This document shows positions 1 through 12,169 of a DNA stretch of 64,000 nucleotides, piece by piece. Each line of letters opens with the position of its first letter. Position 1 is the stretch's first letter. The notes under the pieces are model-generated. The model was not told the DNA's origin, did not search any database, and worked only from the letters and a program-made list of their open reading frames with translations. The position numbers were made by a program, and so were the translations under genes. The stretch is from Pezizomycotina sp. ARF18 (Eukaryota; Ascomycota), in the NCBI GenBank assembly GCA_002224055.1, contig AZLU01000015.1:62001-126000 (forward strand), read 5' to 3'.

Positions 1-1763
1 CAATCTCGATGATGTACATATGGTTACGGAAACAAACTCTGTAATGTATCCCGCTGAGTGATTTCGCGGAACCTCTGGAAGGTGGGCTAATCAGAAGTTC
101 TAATCGATCTTCTCAGGCCTTCAGTGCCTGTTACGTATCGCTCTACGGTATTGTCTTCGAGAAGAAGGCTTATAACGACGGGGAGTACTCGCCGTTCTTT
201 GAACAAAATCGGGTAAAAAAAAAAAGAAAAAAAGCACGACACGATATCATATATCATATATCTCCTTATCTTCCTTCATTTCATCTTATGTAACGGCGTT
301 AAACAGCCATCTCATGATCGGCGTTTTTATTGATTTCTCACGGTCACCAGATCTAACGATCCAACTATGTTGTTTTGTACTGTGTCGAAAAAAGCGATCC
401 CTTTCGTAATTAGCATATTTCCTACTTATACCAAAAACGTTTTAACTTCAGTTCTGGAAGGCTGTCGTCGTGCCATATTTCCATTTTGTATATAGTCAGA
501 AAGCTCACCTGGAACTCCATCCATGAAGAATTTACATCGATAGTTCCATCCAGATAGGCGATTCATTGCCGATAACCCTTCGATTCTCTGCTCGTTCTCT
601 GGGGTAGTTCTATCGATCGTCGTATTTCAATTGGCCAAAAGTAATCACGGAAGCTATGTCATGCAGATAGAAGGATTGGAGTCCGGCTAAAGTGGTTCAC
701 ATCTCCACGCTCATATCGCTAATTATAGCAGCCGAATTATAACGCTCATACAGCTGGGATCTCGATAATAGTGCATTCCTGAGTTTCAGATGACTTTTTT
801 CTCCATGGCATTGATGACAGGCTCTATCCGAGGTTTCACATTATATTGATGATTCTAAGGTTAGTTCCATCAATTGCAATGCACTGATAGCTGACGGAGA
901 AAGTTACATTCAAAGCTATGGGCTTCGCCATGAAGCAATCGTGTTGGAATTAAATATGAGTTCAAATTCATGTGCAACATAACTACAAAGTATAATTTCA
1001 TCTCTTCAATTTGGAATAAGGTCTCACTATGATCATACTAGAATAAAGCGACAAGCATCTTCACGTAAACCTTACGACGCAAATTGCCCACTAGACACAA
1101 AGCTCACGCGCGAAATAGAGAAGAGGGACGTCCTTCATAATTTGAGAGCAATAGCGACCGTACTTGTAATTTTAAATCTCGAAAATACTTAGAATATAGA
1201 GCTTAGCCTGGTTGATCTCCACATCCTGTGATTTTGCTTGCACAGGAGCACAGATACCGCTCATCCCGATTCTAACTACCCATCATACCGCAATTGCAAC
1301 ATTCTCCCATAAGGCTATTGGCATCTGGCCCGCTTTTCAAAGATATCTAAATCGCCAAAACAGACCGTTTGATCCTACTACTACGAACAACCATGCGATA
1401 TTATACCATGGATCTGAAATGCCACCATTCGCAAAAAGCCAACATAGCAATTACGGCAAGAGGCACAGGCATGTAAGCGCGTTTGTTGTTGCTACATCGA
1501 CCCCGCCAATAGCTATAGCTACGGGGATAGTGTACCGCCTGTTTGATGAGGTTATTCCCTGTAAGCGCAGCAAAAAAAAATATATCAGATCCTTCCGAAA
1601 GCCGTAGGATTACGGGAAGGCTGTTCCTTGCATAAGCGCCCGGCAAGGTATCGGTACCCACGATCTAGAACGAGATCTTCTAGTTGGCTATTGGGAACGC
1701 GATCACCTTTTTTTTTCTTCTTCATTTTATACTTGCTACTCGAGATGTCGTTATTCGATGCGC

Positions 1764-1818
1764 TGCCAGGCCAAAAATTTGCCAGCCAAAACCTCGCCAG
1801 CCAAAACTTTGCCAGCCA
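1764..1818. repeat. 15-bp tandem repeat, about 3.5 copies
   Basis: Successive units of the form GCCAGCCAAAACCTC follow each other with one to three changes per unit. It is a minisatellite-like array of no evident function. Confidence 0.75.
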
Positions 1819-1852
1819 CACAAAATAAATATCAAAGTGGTTAACCATGGCA

Positions 1853-1859
1853 AAAATAA

Positions 1860-1890
<31 letters not shown>

Positions 1891-1900
1891 TAAAAATAAA
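1853..1900. repeat. AAAAT/AAAAAT microsatellite
   Basis: Run of AAAAT and AAAAAT units. It is a simple repeat and is the source of an artefactual Phe/Tyr/Ile repeat when read on the minus strand. Confidence 0.9.
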
Positions 1901-3579
1901 ATTGGTCCTCCAAAAATCCTTCAACAACAACAAAAATTTCATCTCATCGCCCAAACAGCTTATTAAAACGAACAAACGGCAATCACCAACATCCTTTCTC
2001 TCATATCGGCCGACCGACCAAACACCGCCCCCAACATGACCGAATGAAAACATCATCATCTCCACCAATTTCCCTTTAATCCTGTGGCCCTGTTCTTTTC
2101 TCACTCGGTACCCTCGATCGGAAAGAGAGCGGAAGTTCCCATAGCAAGCGAAGCTTTCAAATGGGCAGCTATCGGGAGAACCATCCATTCCTCGCGGAGA
2201 AGAGGGCACAAACGCATGCACACACCCATGGCTCCTTCCTCGAAGCACGCCTAACCATACTGCCCAGGAACTTTTCCGGAAAGCGAAAAGAAATCAACAA
2301 AGCCGGTTTTTGCGGAAGATTTTCTAGCTATGCAAGCAAGGGATGTGCTTTCCCCTTTGCCCCTTCCACCATGCGTCTATAATCGGCCGCAGGTCTAATT
2401 GGTCCGTCTTTGACAACCCCCCTAATTTTTGCTCTGCTGTGGTGCCGTTAGCGCTGGAAGGGAGGTGCCCTGCCCCCTTCACTCAGGTACAAGGTTTTTT
2501 TTGACAACTTTTGACAGGAAAAGCCGTTTTACGAAGCTGTACGCAAGTATGATCTGCAAGCTTGTGGCGTTATTTTTCTCTCACTGCGGATCGTCGCTGC
2601 GAGGGAAAGAACGTACAGCACGCGGACCTGACTCGAAGTAGGTATTTTTTACCTCCACCGGCGTTTTTCACCGCAGCAAATGGGAAGGGAGCACGACACC
2701 TAACGGACGAAAAATGTTTGGCGTTACGCCGCATTTTTTTCGAATATTCTCGAAATTCGAGAAAGTCCGACCGTTTTGGAAGATTCGTACAAGCTAGGCA
2801 ATTCACGATCGTGAAGCTTGTCGGTGAGTTGCATCAGGTATGTTTAATTTTCACATTGTCACGTTGGTCTGGTTATCGCTAGAGTTGGCTTCAAATATGA
2901 ATTTCTTATTATTTTTATCCTTTTTTGTGTTGAAACTACTGAGATATACATCCCGAGAGTCATATCCTTCACATTTAAAATCTTAACATCTTCTGTCCAA
3001 GGATATCGGTCGTAAAAATACATTAAAAAATGAAAGAACGCCATGTTACTCAAAAATTTTGCATGGGACGCCACCGGCGAAAAGAAAGAGTATTACAAGA
3101 ATAAACGCAAAAAGGATATCAAAGACCCCGACCAAGAAAAGAAAGAAGAAAGGAAGAATTGCTACTCGTAAAAAAGGAAGGAAGAAGTGTCAAGAAGGAG
3201 AAGAAAGGCGATTATGGAAGGATGTCCATGCATTAATTAAAAAGGAAAGATAAGGAAGAAGAAGAAATCGGGATTGTATAAACGAAGGACGGCTTTGGTA
3301 TATTTAAACAAAAGCGAAAGCAATAACTCCCTATATATATGCAAGAAAAAAGAAAACCCCCTTATTTTTTGTTTTTGGTTTGAAAACAGAAAACTAAAAC
3401 TCAAGGAAGGTATAAAGGGTAAAGAAAAAGAGGTAGGATTGATGCATCGAGCGGTAGACGCTAACGCAGAAGAGGAAGTGAGAGGTAATGTACGGGTCGG
3501 AGGGAATCATTTACAGTTAAAGAGAATTTTTTTTTTGGAGACCAAGGAAAAACGAAAAGAAACAGGAAAAAGAAAAAAT

Positions 3580-5341
3580 TTATACAGCCGGGAGTGGTTC
3601 CTTAATGTCAGGAGTAGGATCGTATTTTTCCTTCAACCCTGGCGTGGTCGGTCTCGACGATGTCTCAAAGATTGGTCTCAGCCGGAGGAGGCTATCACCC
3701 GTCTCAGAGCTGAAATCGTCGATCTCCGGAACAGTTCGATGATGACCGGGGAGGGATTGTAACCCTCCTCGTCGTCGAAGATGTTGTCGGAACGTCAGGA
3801 ATGATCTGGATCAATTTCCTTGGCGAAGGGGCCGGACGCTCGTCGGTAGACATGTTAGAAGAAGTAGGTGATGGTGGGGTGGAGGGAGCGGCTTCCAGTG
3901 GTTCGGGCTAAGCGGCTTTGGGCTCTTGAGGCTGGACTCAGAGATGCGGCCGAGAGGAGCCGGTGAGTGGGCACCGAGGCGGTTCGTATGAAGGTGGAGA
4001 GGAGAGTGTGCGTGGTTTTGAGGGATGTGAAGCTGATGATGAGGGTATGATTGCGCGGTGGGTGTGGGAGCAGGAGTAGGAGCGGGTGTGGGGATCTGGA
4101 CTGGCAGTTCGATGTCGTCCTCGCTGTTTCTCGACCGCCTAGAGCTAGGCTCCGACGAATCGTCGTCACCATTCTTTAGCTGCCGTAGCGAGGCGCGCGC
4201 CTTCAGCGACGATGTTCGCTGGGGAATACCCGGCATCGAACGCGACTGCTTCAAACCTTTGGAGTGTGTCTGTGACGAGTCAGTAGCCGTAGAAAGGCGG
4301 AAGAAGATCTATGCTTAGATTCCCCGCTTACAAGTTCATGACCGTCCTGCGCTCTGTATTTGCCCTTGGCGATCCGCGACGTCTTGCGGACCTTCTTCTC
4401 GACTTGGTTGACGACGCCCTTGAGCTTTTCGAGCTGGAGTCCGAGGTTGAGGCCGGCCTTGCGGAGGGTTTCGAGGCTGCGGGCCCAGACTTCGGCGTTG
4501 CTGGTCATGGCTCCGTACGCGCGGACGAGGCCGGTGTTCTTCCAACCCTTCTGGAGGCTCATCAGGTACCGCCCGAGTTCGTCGACGCCCTCATGCCCTC
4601 GTATACGTCTCTTAGGCTCTTCTCCATGGCTACCATTGTCTTCTTGATAACGTACTCGACCTTCTTGTTGCCGTCCGAGATCTGTTGCCGGAAAGCCGGA
4701 TCAGTGATAAGCATCTTCTCAAAGACCTGCGAGTTATCCAAGGCGGTCTTCAGGTTCTTGTGCCGCTCCTCAATATCGGCAGTCGCCAGATCAAAGTTGC
4801 GGGTCGTCCGGTTAAGGAACTTGTTCATGTCGTCGACGTGCCGTTGCAGGATCTTCACCACCTCTTGCTCCGACTTCGCCATCCTCTGTGCAGCAGGTGC
4901 AGGCCGAAGGATATCTGGGCCACGAGCTTGATGAGCGGGTGGTACCGCAGTTCGAACTTGCGCGGGTTGCAGGCGTTCTCCACGTCCACGTCGGGAAACC
5001 TCATCGACTCCTCGAAGGCGCCTTGCATGGTAGCGATCGGGTGGGTCGGCGGCGTCGACGGCAGCTCGAAGCCGTCGTCTTCCGATATCGAGTTTTGTCG
5101 AATCGGACGCCGAGGAGTGTGACCGCGCCTTGAAGGTTTCGTAGTCGAAGCCGTTGTCGACGCTCGCGTTCCGAAATTTCAGGTACTTCTCCTTTAGGGA
5201 GAACATCTTGTGAACCATGTTGCTCTGGTTTGAGGATGAGCCTGCGTCGGTCGAGTTACCGACGCTGCTGGTTATGTCTTCTGACCGTTGTTCTTTTTGG
5301 TCTCTTCGAGAGAGACCGGGATGTGAGAATGAGCTCCCCAA
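3580..5341 (-). CDS. BAR/IMD-like membrane-curvature protein with Pro/Ser-rich tail
   Basis: Seen: read in order on the minus strand, the locus gives an N-terminal segment (MVHKMFSLKEKYLKF), then a long helical region containing NACNPRKFELRYHPLIKL, KILQRHVDDMNKFLNRTTR, ATADIEERHKNLKTALD, EYVIKKTMVAMEKSL and LMSLQKGWKNTGLVRAYG, then a 62-nt intron (4270-4331, donor GTAAGC, acceptor CACAG), then a Pro/Ser/His-rich tail ending ...DIKEPLPAV at a stop at 3580-3582. The long charged helices and spacing resemble fungal BAR or I-BAR proteins that bind and bend the plasma membrane; that assignment is inference. Length would be about 560-570 aa. At least four apparent one-base frame changes occur (near 4590, 4885, 5080-5090 and in the tail near 3900), yet each flanking frame stays codon-like, so I treat it as one gene. 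The start at 5341 is the first Met of the open frame and is not otherwise proven. Confidence 0.65.
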
Positions 5342-6219
5342 TTGTCGTTGTTACAAACAGACTGGGAGGAAAATTCAACCAATATTTATAGCTCTCTTTT
5401 TTATTCTTCTTTCTTCGAAGGAAAAGGTCTGTGCAAAATCCAACGAAGGAACACCGATCGGAAGAAGGAGGGAATAAATCGATTTATCAAAGAAATTATT
5501 CAGGGACGAGAAAGAAAAAGTTGGTTGGACTAAACCAAAGCAGGGAGGAAAAAGGGAAGTAAGGAGAGTGTCGACCGAGAAAATAAAAAATATCGCTTAT
5601 TTCCTTTCACCGAAGGAACCTTTCGGTCTGATGAATACGTCGGCCTTTCTGATTTATAAGGGTACGAAATCGAAAATCGACAGCAAAACAGCCTAACTCT
5701 TTCCTTCCTTTCCGTTTCCGGCGATGATGCGAGGGGGAGAAATATATTATGATTAAAGGAAGGGGTTTTCCTTGAGCCGAAAAACACAAAAATTCCTCTT
5801 TAATATTTCTGAATGCTAACTGATACTGGATTCCATTCAGAGAAAAGGTTAGTTCAATTCCAACTCCAACTCTTCTTTCCTTGTCGAGCTTTCATATAAA
5901 GAGGTTATATCTAAACTCTTCTCTAGAAAGACGAAATATTCATTGAAGATTTATTTCTTTTCTATCATTATAAAGAGAGACGGGCGGTGAACTAATATAT
6001 GGATGGGTAGTAAGTAGGTCCTCGGATTGAGAAATGGCTAAAACGACCTTGGGCAAGCAGATCATATATCTTTTTTTCCCACTCTTCTTCAGGGCTTCTT
6101 CTCTTTTTCCCCTTCTCTCTTCTTCTTCTTTTTCCTTTTCTATTTTTTCTATTCCTTTCCTCCCTACCATCCTTTTTTTTCCCTTCCATGGGCGAAGAGT
6201 GGGGCAGGGTAGAAAAAAA

Positions 6220-6356
6220 GACAAAATAAATAAAATAAAAAATAAAAAATAAAAAATAATAATAATGAAATTAAAAAAAAAAAAAAAAATAATAAGAAAT
6301 AAGAAAATAAGAAAATAAGAAAATAAGAAAATAAGAAAATAAGAAAATAAGAAAAT
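6220..6356. repeat. A-rich low complexity with 8-bp AAGAAAAT array
   Basis: AATAAAA-type simple sequence followed from about 6293 by roughly seven near-perfect 8-bp AAGAAAAT units. Confidence 0.9.
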
Positions 6357-9300
6357 TTCTAAGAAAAAGAAAGTTATTTTATTTTATTGCTTTTTGCTTT
6401 TTTTTCCTTCGCGAAAAAGAAATGATCGTTTTCCGGTACGTACCACGCCTTTTTTTCTTTTTTCTTTTTCTTTTGATTCCCCAAGACTGATTTGGAAAGC
6501 AAGGTCAGAGAGATAGGAAGAGATTCTGATATTATTTTTTTTCTAGGGCCACATGGGTTCTACAAAGCCAGCAGTTTGAAGGGTGACATTAATCTTCTAC
6601 TACTGGTCCGCTTTTATTGAAGTATCTTGCTCTCTTCTTTCCTCTGTTCTCTGAAAGTCACTCTCTTCGGATCTACGAAATACACAGGGCGGATCGTCAT
6701 CTCCACCCTTTATTGGTAGTATGCCTCCTACTCTCTTCCAATTCAAAACCAAGGACAAAAAGCAAGAGATAGCGGTTTAGGAAAGGGAATACTACACGGT
6801 AGAAGAGTAGTAGTAAGTCATTGAATTGTTTCCTTAATTTCTAAAATGACATTAAGTACTTTCCTGCTTTTTATTTTTACATCTTTTCGATCGTGTGATG
6901 CCGAATTTTAATCATTCCCGTTGGAATAAAGGGGAAAGCAGACTACCTCGATCCAATGCCGGATAGTGTGTTTGATAGATTTTATTTTATCAACAGAAGA
7001 TATCAATAATAATAAATAGTGTTGAGAGCTAATTTCTTTGCTGGTAACATTCTATCAACCTATCGCTACTGCTACTGCTACCCTAACTGCGGAGGAATAG
7101 TCCTCGTTTGGAATTTTCCCCATCCAGCCTTTGCTGCGAGAGGCGACCTTGGACAAAAATTCTCCTTGGCAATTATTGGGCCACAAAAAAATTAATCAAT
7201 ACCCCCAAATGCGAGAGTACAAGAAAACTTCACTTGCTACGTCCACCAGTGCCGCTTGCTTTATCAAATGTATGAGGCACAACCCCGGAAAGAATTCCTA
7301 CCCTTAACCCACGACGCCTATTCTGCTGGGAGCCGGGACCCGTTGAAGGGGCTTTGAGACTTTTGACCCCGCAGGTCTTTCGGTTCTCTGTGGTCCCTAA
7401 AACCCAGCTGAAGAAAAGTGCATCCCGCCCAACTCCGATCTATAACAATACTCGGGAGATCCGTATCCTGAGATAAGTTAAAATATCATTACAAAAAAGA
7501 AGAGAAGCTGAAGAAATATGAAGATCAATAGTCCAAAAACTGATAGCGGAACCTATAGGGAGCCTTAGGTTAACACTTATTATACTATAATGCTAAAAAT
7601 ACACAGGCCGAAAAAGTCTTTTTCTTTTTTTATGTGCTGTTATGTTCTCCGCTAATTTTTCTTTCGCAATAGTTTTTGGGAGATTAACCAAGAATGACGT
7701 TAAACACGCTAGTCCTCCAGAGGGCCACCACTCTAGTTTATTGCCGTTTTTTGAAAAGCAAAGTACTCGAGTTCTCAAACCAAATATGCCTTTACGAAAC
7801 CACCCGAAAGTATTACTTGGGTGTGTGTGGAGCCCACGCTAAAGCACGAAATAATAGAGAAAGAAAAGAAGAAGGAATAAACAAGCCGCGGTGGGTTCAA
7901 ATGCTAATGATACTTACTTATTATTAGCCCTTGATAATTGCTCTAGCTGGATGATTTTGGCACCATTCCTCACCTGGGGAAGACCCGCTGTTGTATCACA
8001 AGAGTAACAAACATGCAAGGAAAAAACATCAAACGGCACTAGCCTAGGTGGTGCTATATTTTTTTCTACTGGCAATGGCGCATAGAGCACTTTCTGCCAG
8101 TGCTCAAGAGGCTATCGAGAACCAATCTCTCTTCATGGCCTCCACTTTTTCACCCACGGGTCTCTCGACGAGGGCAATCATTAGGTATAACCGAGCGCCT
8201 CCCCGAACTTAACGAAATGCACAGGGCTTTTTGGTTCTCAGGGAAACCCTTTTTTTTTTTTTGTTTCGTTTTATTAGCAGAGTAGAGGATAGCCGGGACG
8301 AGCAAAATCGTTTATCGACAAACTTGTTAATTGCGGTTCTAGATCTATCGAATCTTTCGCCATTTGAGGTATTCGAGACGAAATCAGCGGAGAAATTAGT
8401 GGAGAAGGATCAAAATTAAACGAGAAATAAAAGACCCTCGATGGCCTGTGAGAAACCGTTAACCCCTTCATTTTAACGACGATAAAGGGAATTAACTTGT
8501 CTCTTGAACTCGGATTTTTTGCAGGTTGTCATGACGCGGCACAGAGTTCGGTATGTAAGGACTTTTTTTTACGACTTACCTCAATCCGTTATTATCGCAT
8601 TCTCATTTTTATATTCTATATCAAAGACAGCCAATTTTGATTGTTCTAGCGTAAGCCAAAAAAACCAATAATCTCTTTAGGGTGTTCCGCTTGCAAATGT
8701 TTTTTTTTAGTTCTAATCCTTCTTAAAGTCTTAAGCAATTTAAAGTAATTTTTTGACCGATCGATCGCTTTTCTTTCCCAGTGCTATGATCTATCGCTGA
8801 GGGGGGCGCACATCACGTTAGTTTGCGCAAGGACGTAGCAATTCAAATCCTTGCACGTACCCTAGTAACACTAGTGGGCGAATACCCTTGCTCCTGCTCT
8901 TTGTCTGCCAAGTCCCTGCTCAAGAGGTTACCTCTGATTGGTCTTCCTTGACACGCTCTGCTCGTTTGCGAAGCTCAAGCTAAACGAAAGGGAAGAAGGA
9001 CCAAAAGACCACGTTGTTTTCACATTTTAGCTTCCCGAACCGTACTCCACGACCGTTGTGGCAGCCATCGGGATTGCTCACCTATTATTTGTTTTATTAT
9101 AATTGAAGATAAATTGAGTCGGACAAAAGGGGTAATCTAATAGCTGTTTCCAGTAAGTCTATTGCCATTTGTGTCGATTTTTCTTCAGAACTAGTTAGAA
9201 ACGATTCCTGATAAGAAATACCAGTATGTATATATATATAGTCAATATTTATCTATAATATTAAGAGAGCACATGGTCAGCCGTTATTAAAACTAATAAT

Positions 9301-11907
9301 AAACTGCAAGAATGCAGAGAAAGAGAAGAAAACGAGAAGGTGCTGCTAGGCAGATATCTATGGCGTTTCTCTTGAACATTGCCAATTCTCACGATATTTC
9401 TGAGACTAACGTGCGCAGCCAAAAGTATTGATAGACCTGTCTTCCAAATGGCTTGCTGCCCCTAATTAAGGAGAAACTCTCTCGAGTACAAGGCGGGTTA
9501 AAAGACAAGCTTAATTGCGAACGGACCACCACGACCTTAGCGACCGCAAATGGATAAATTTTTGACATTTGCAATTTGAAACGTGCGATCATGGAAAAAA
9601 GTCTTCGCGACCGTGGCGCCGAAAATTTTTCTTCCTTCTCGCCTATGCCAGGGGTACATGATAATATAAATGATTTCCATTTATTCTCCTTCTCGACATC
9701 TTTGCGTCTAGGCTCCCAGGACATATTTGTCTCAAAAACTAAGGAGTTAAGCTCTTTTCTTTCATGATAAACGTTCGGTTTATTAGACTGATCGGGTTGT
9801 TTTACATCGTCATTTTTTTTTTTTCTATCGTCGCTTCCGCCGTGGAGGTTAGAAAACGTTACGGGTTTTAAGAAACTGGTGGAGGCGAATTGCAAAAATA
9901 TTATTGATAAAAGATTCCTTAACACCGGATTTTGCATAAAAAAGATAATGATATGAGGACAACAGGGTGGTAAACCATGATATATGTCTCTCGTTTACAG
10001 GAACACCAGGTGTATCTCGATACTAGATACTATTTAGAAGAGACATTATATCGAAGTTAAGAAGAGGACAAAAAAAATCGACCCATGCAATCGTTAATCT
10101 CGTTTTTACCGATGCTTGGTTTCGTAAGTGCTCTGCGTTTTCTGTCAAAGCATGCAATATCGTCAGTCATATTATCGCAGGGCCCGGATCTGAATTAACT
10201 GTCACCCGTATGTATAACTAGAATACATTATTATTATTCTTTATTATTATTAGTAACATTTCGTTTTCCTCAGTCCTCTTTGCACTCTAAAAAGGATGGG
10301 TTACAAAGATTTCCATGTCTGCAGGAGACCACCTGAATAAACATTCCTCCGAATAACTAGAAAGAAATATTCTGATTTTCTTTATTTTACCCAACAGCAA
10401 ATAAAGGACGTCAAATTTTCGAATTATTCACGATTTTTGTCTTCGATGGAAGATCATGTTGTTAAGAGATTCACCGTCGTGCGTATGACCGTTTTCTGGA
10501 TATCCAAATTTCGTCAAAGCTTTCTTCGCAATTTCAAGGAAGAAAATGAGCAAAAATTTGTCCAGAAACAAAAAATTCTTATTATTTCAAACACACCCGA
10601 AAAGCTGAAACTAAAATTAGAAAAGTTTCAATTCGAACTAATCTCCCTATTTGTTGAGATATAGGTGTGCGTAAGTATAAGATCGTCGTATTATCCAAAA
10701 TTTTCTGTTTGAGGATAATGATATACCGGAAAACAAAAATCACAAAAAACCTGAACCTGAACAACAGTTACACCTCGTGGGTTGATCGTTTGCGTTAAGT
10801 TAAGCAATACTATAGGTTTGATGGATGTGCAATGCGGGAGACAAATGTAGACAGGCATGATGCCAGCACGCCCCTTTCACCAAAAGGTACGGTAGAATTA
10901 TTCATTCTTGTCTTAGATTTTTCTATTGATATCATGTTTTCCTTATTCCGTCAACGAACTCTTTGGCAATTGGTCGCCCAGGTCTTGCCATTACGCAAAA
11001 GGTTTTATTTACGAGGAACAGGGATCCTATTCTTGCAGAAGTTTGCGTTCTCCTCTATATCGCGAAAGCGATACCGACTTCGAATACTCGGACTCAGGGA
11101 GCAATGCGCCGGCGATACAGTCTATATCGCTGCAGGTAGGCTCTAACGAAAACAGCTAGTTCTAGTCATCGTATAACTAGGTATTCCTTCATTGAAAAGT
11201 GAAAAGGTTACTTACAATAGTACACAGCAAGAATATAGGCGGGAAAATCTCAGTTTTGCAAATTTCTCGCTAGTTCTTCCAATCCGAGCTCGAGAAGACG
11301 TCATACGCACGGTGGGGGAGAAAGAAAATACACCAATGCCAAAGTATTTCTCCATTTTGGGACGAGTGACTGTAACAAGAAATGAGAAGTATCTTTTCCC
11401 TATTTCTTGCGTAATCGATACCCCGATCTTGAAACCAGCTGGAAAATGCAGGCAAGCCCTGTGGCGGCGGTAGAGATAGTTTTTGGAATACTAATGGTGA
11501 ATACTACTAATATTTGAATACTAAGTAATACCTGAATACTAATATTCTGAATACTAATATCTGATTATTCTTATACGAGAAGCTATTCGTGATTGTATTC
11601 GGTCCTTCCTGATACCCTTCTGGAACATTGCTATACAATATTGAGAAATCTGAATAAAACTTATATCGAGATAGTTTTCCTCGAGCTAACGCTCTGTTTG
11701 ATTGACGTTGTGAAAAATTAAGAGCGAGTGCGCTATAAAATGCCGCAGAATATTCTCTTCCTTTTTCTAACTGTTCTAGTGCGCCGAAATCTTCGGAGCT
11801 CATCGTTCGATCGCGCCAATTGACTTTTATTCCCCATCTAGTACGAAGTACGGCGACTTAATTGATGCATGCCGCACGGAAAACGCTAGCGGGACGAAGT
11901 GTTTTCG

Positions 11908-11957
11908 GCCCCGCATTCGAAGCAGGGACCCTTATTACTAGCTAGACCATCCTTCCC
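11908..11957 (-). other. tRNA-like relic with A-box and B-box-like motifs
   Basis: On the minus strand TGGTCTAGCTAG fits the polymerase III A-box consensus at 11 of 12 places, and GCTTCGAATGC resembles a B box. They are only 14 nt apart, too close for a full tRNA, so an anticodon arm is missing. It could be a truncated tRNA, a SINE head, or chance. Confidence 0.25.
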
Positions 11958-12144
11958 TTCAATTCCTCGTATCAGATGACGCTTCATAATTTACCAGCCA
12001 TCTTTTCGTTTCAACAGAACCTTTTCCTTATCAATCAGAATCTGTAATAGCTTTTACGTACACTGGTTGGTTCTCTCTAAGGCTGCTTTTGAAGATTTCT
12101 TGATTTTCAGTTGTACACTGTATTTAGGGAAGTGATCTTCCATA

Positions 12145-12169
12145 TTTGTCTCACCCAAAGTGAGACAAA
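12145..12169. repeat. perfect 10-bp hairpin
   Basis: TTTGTCTCAC, a five-base CCAAA loop, then GTGAGACAAA. No T-run or gene end next to it suggests a terminator. It may be the tip of a small foldback element. Confidence 0.7.

Larger units (their letters stand above)
1..3579. other. no recognisable gene
   Basis: Only short open frames of unlike composition on both strands. The stretch around 3060-3260 is purine-rich and gives a Lys/Arg-rich low-complexity translation that I do not take as a gene. Besides the small repeats listed separately I see nothing that supports a coding call. Confidence 0.5.

Noticed and set aside
1722-1913. Protein with a FYFYFYFYF repeat
   Set aside because: It is a translation of the AAAAT microsatellite.
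5992-6224. Lys/Glu-rich small protein on the minus strand
   Set aside because: It is a translation of a pyrimidine/purine-rich low-complexity tract.
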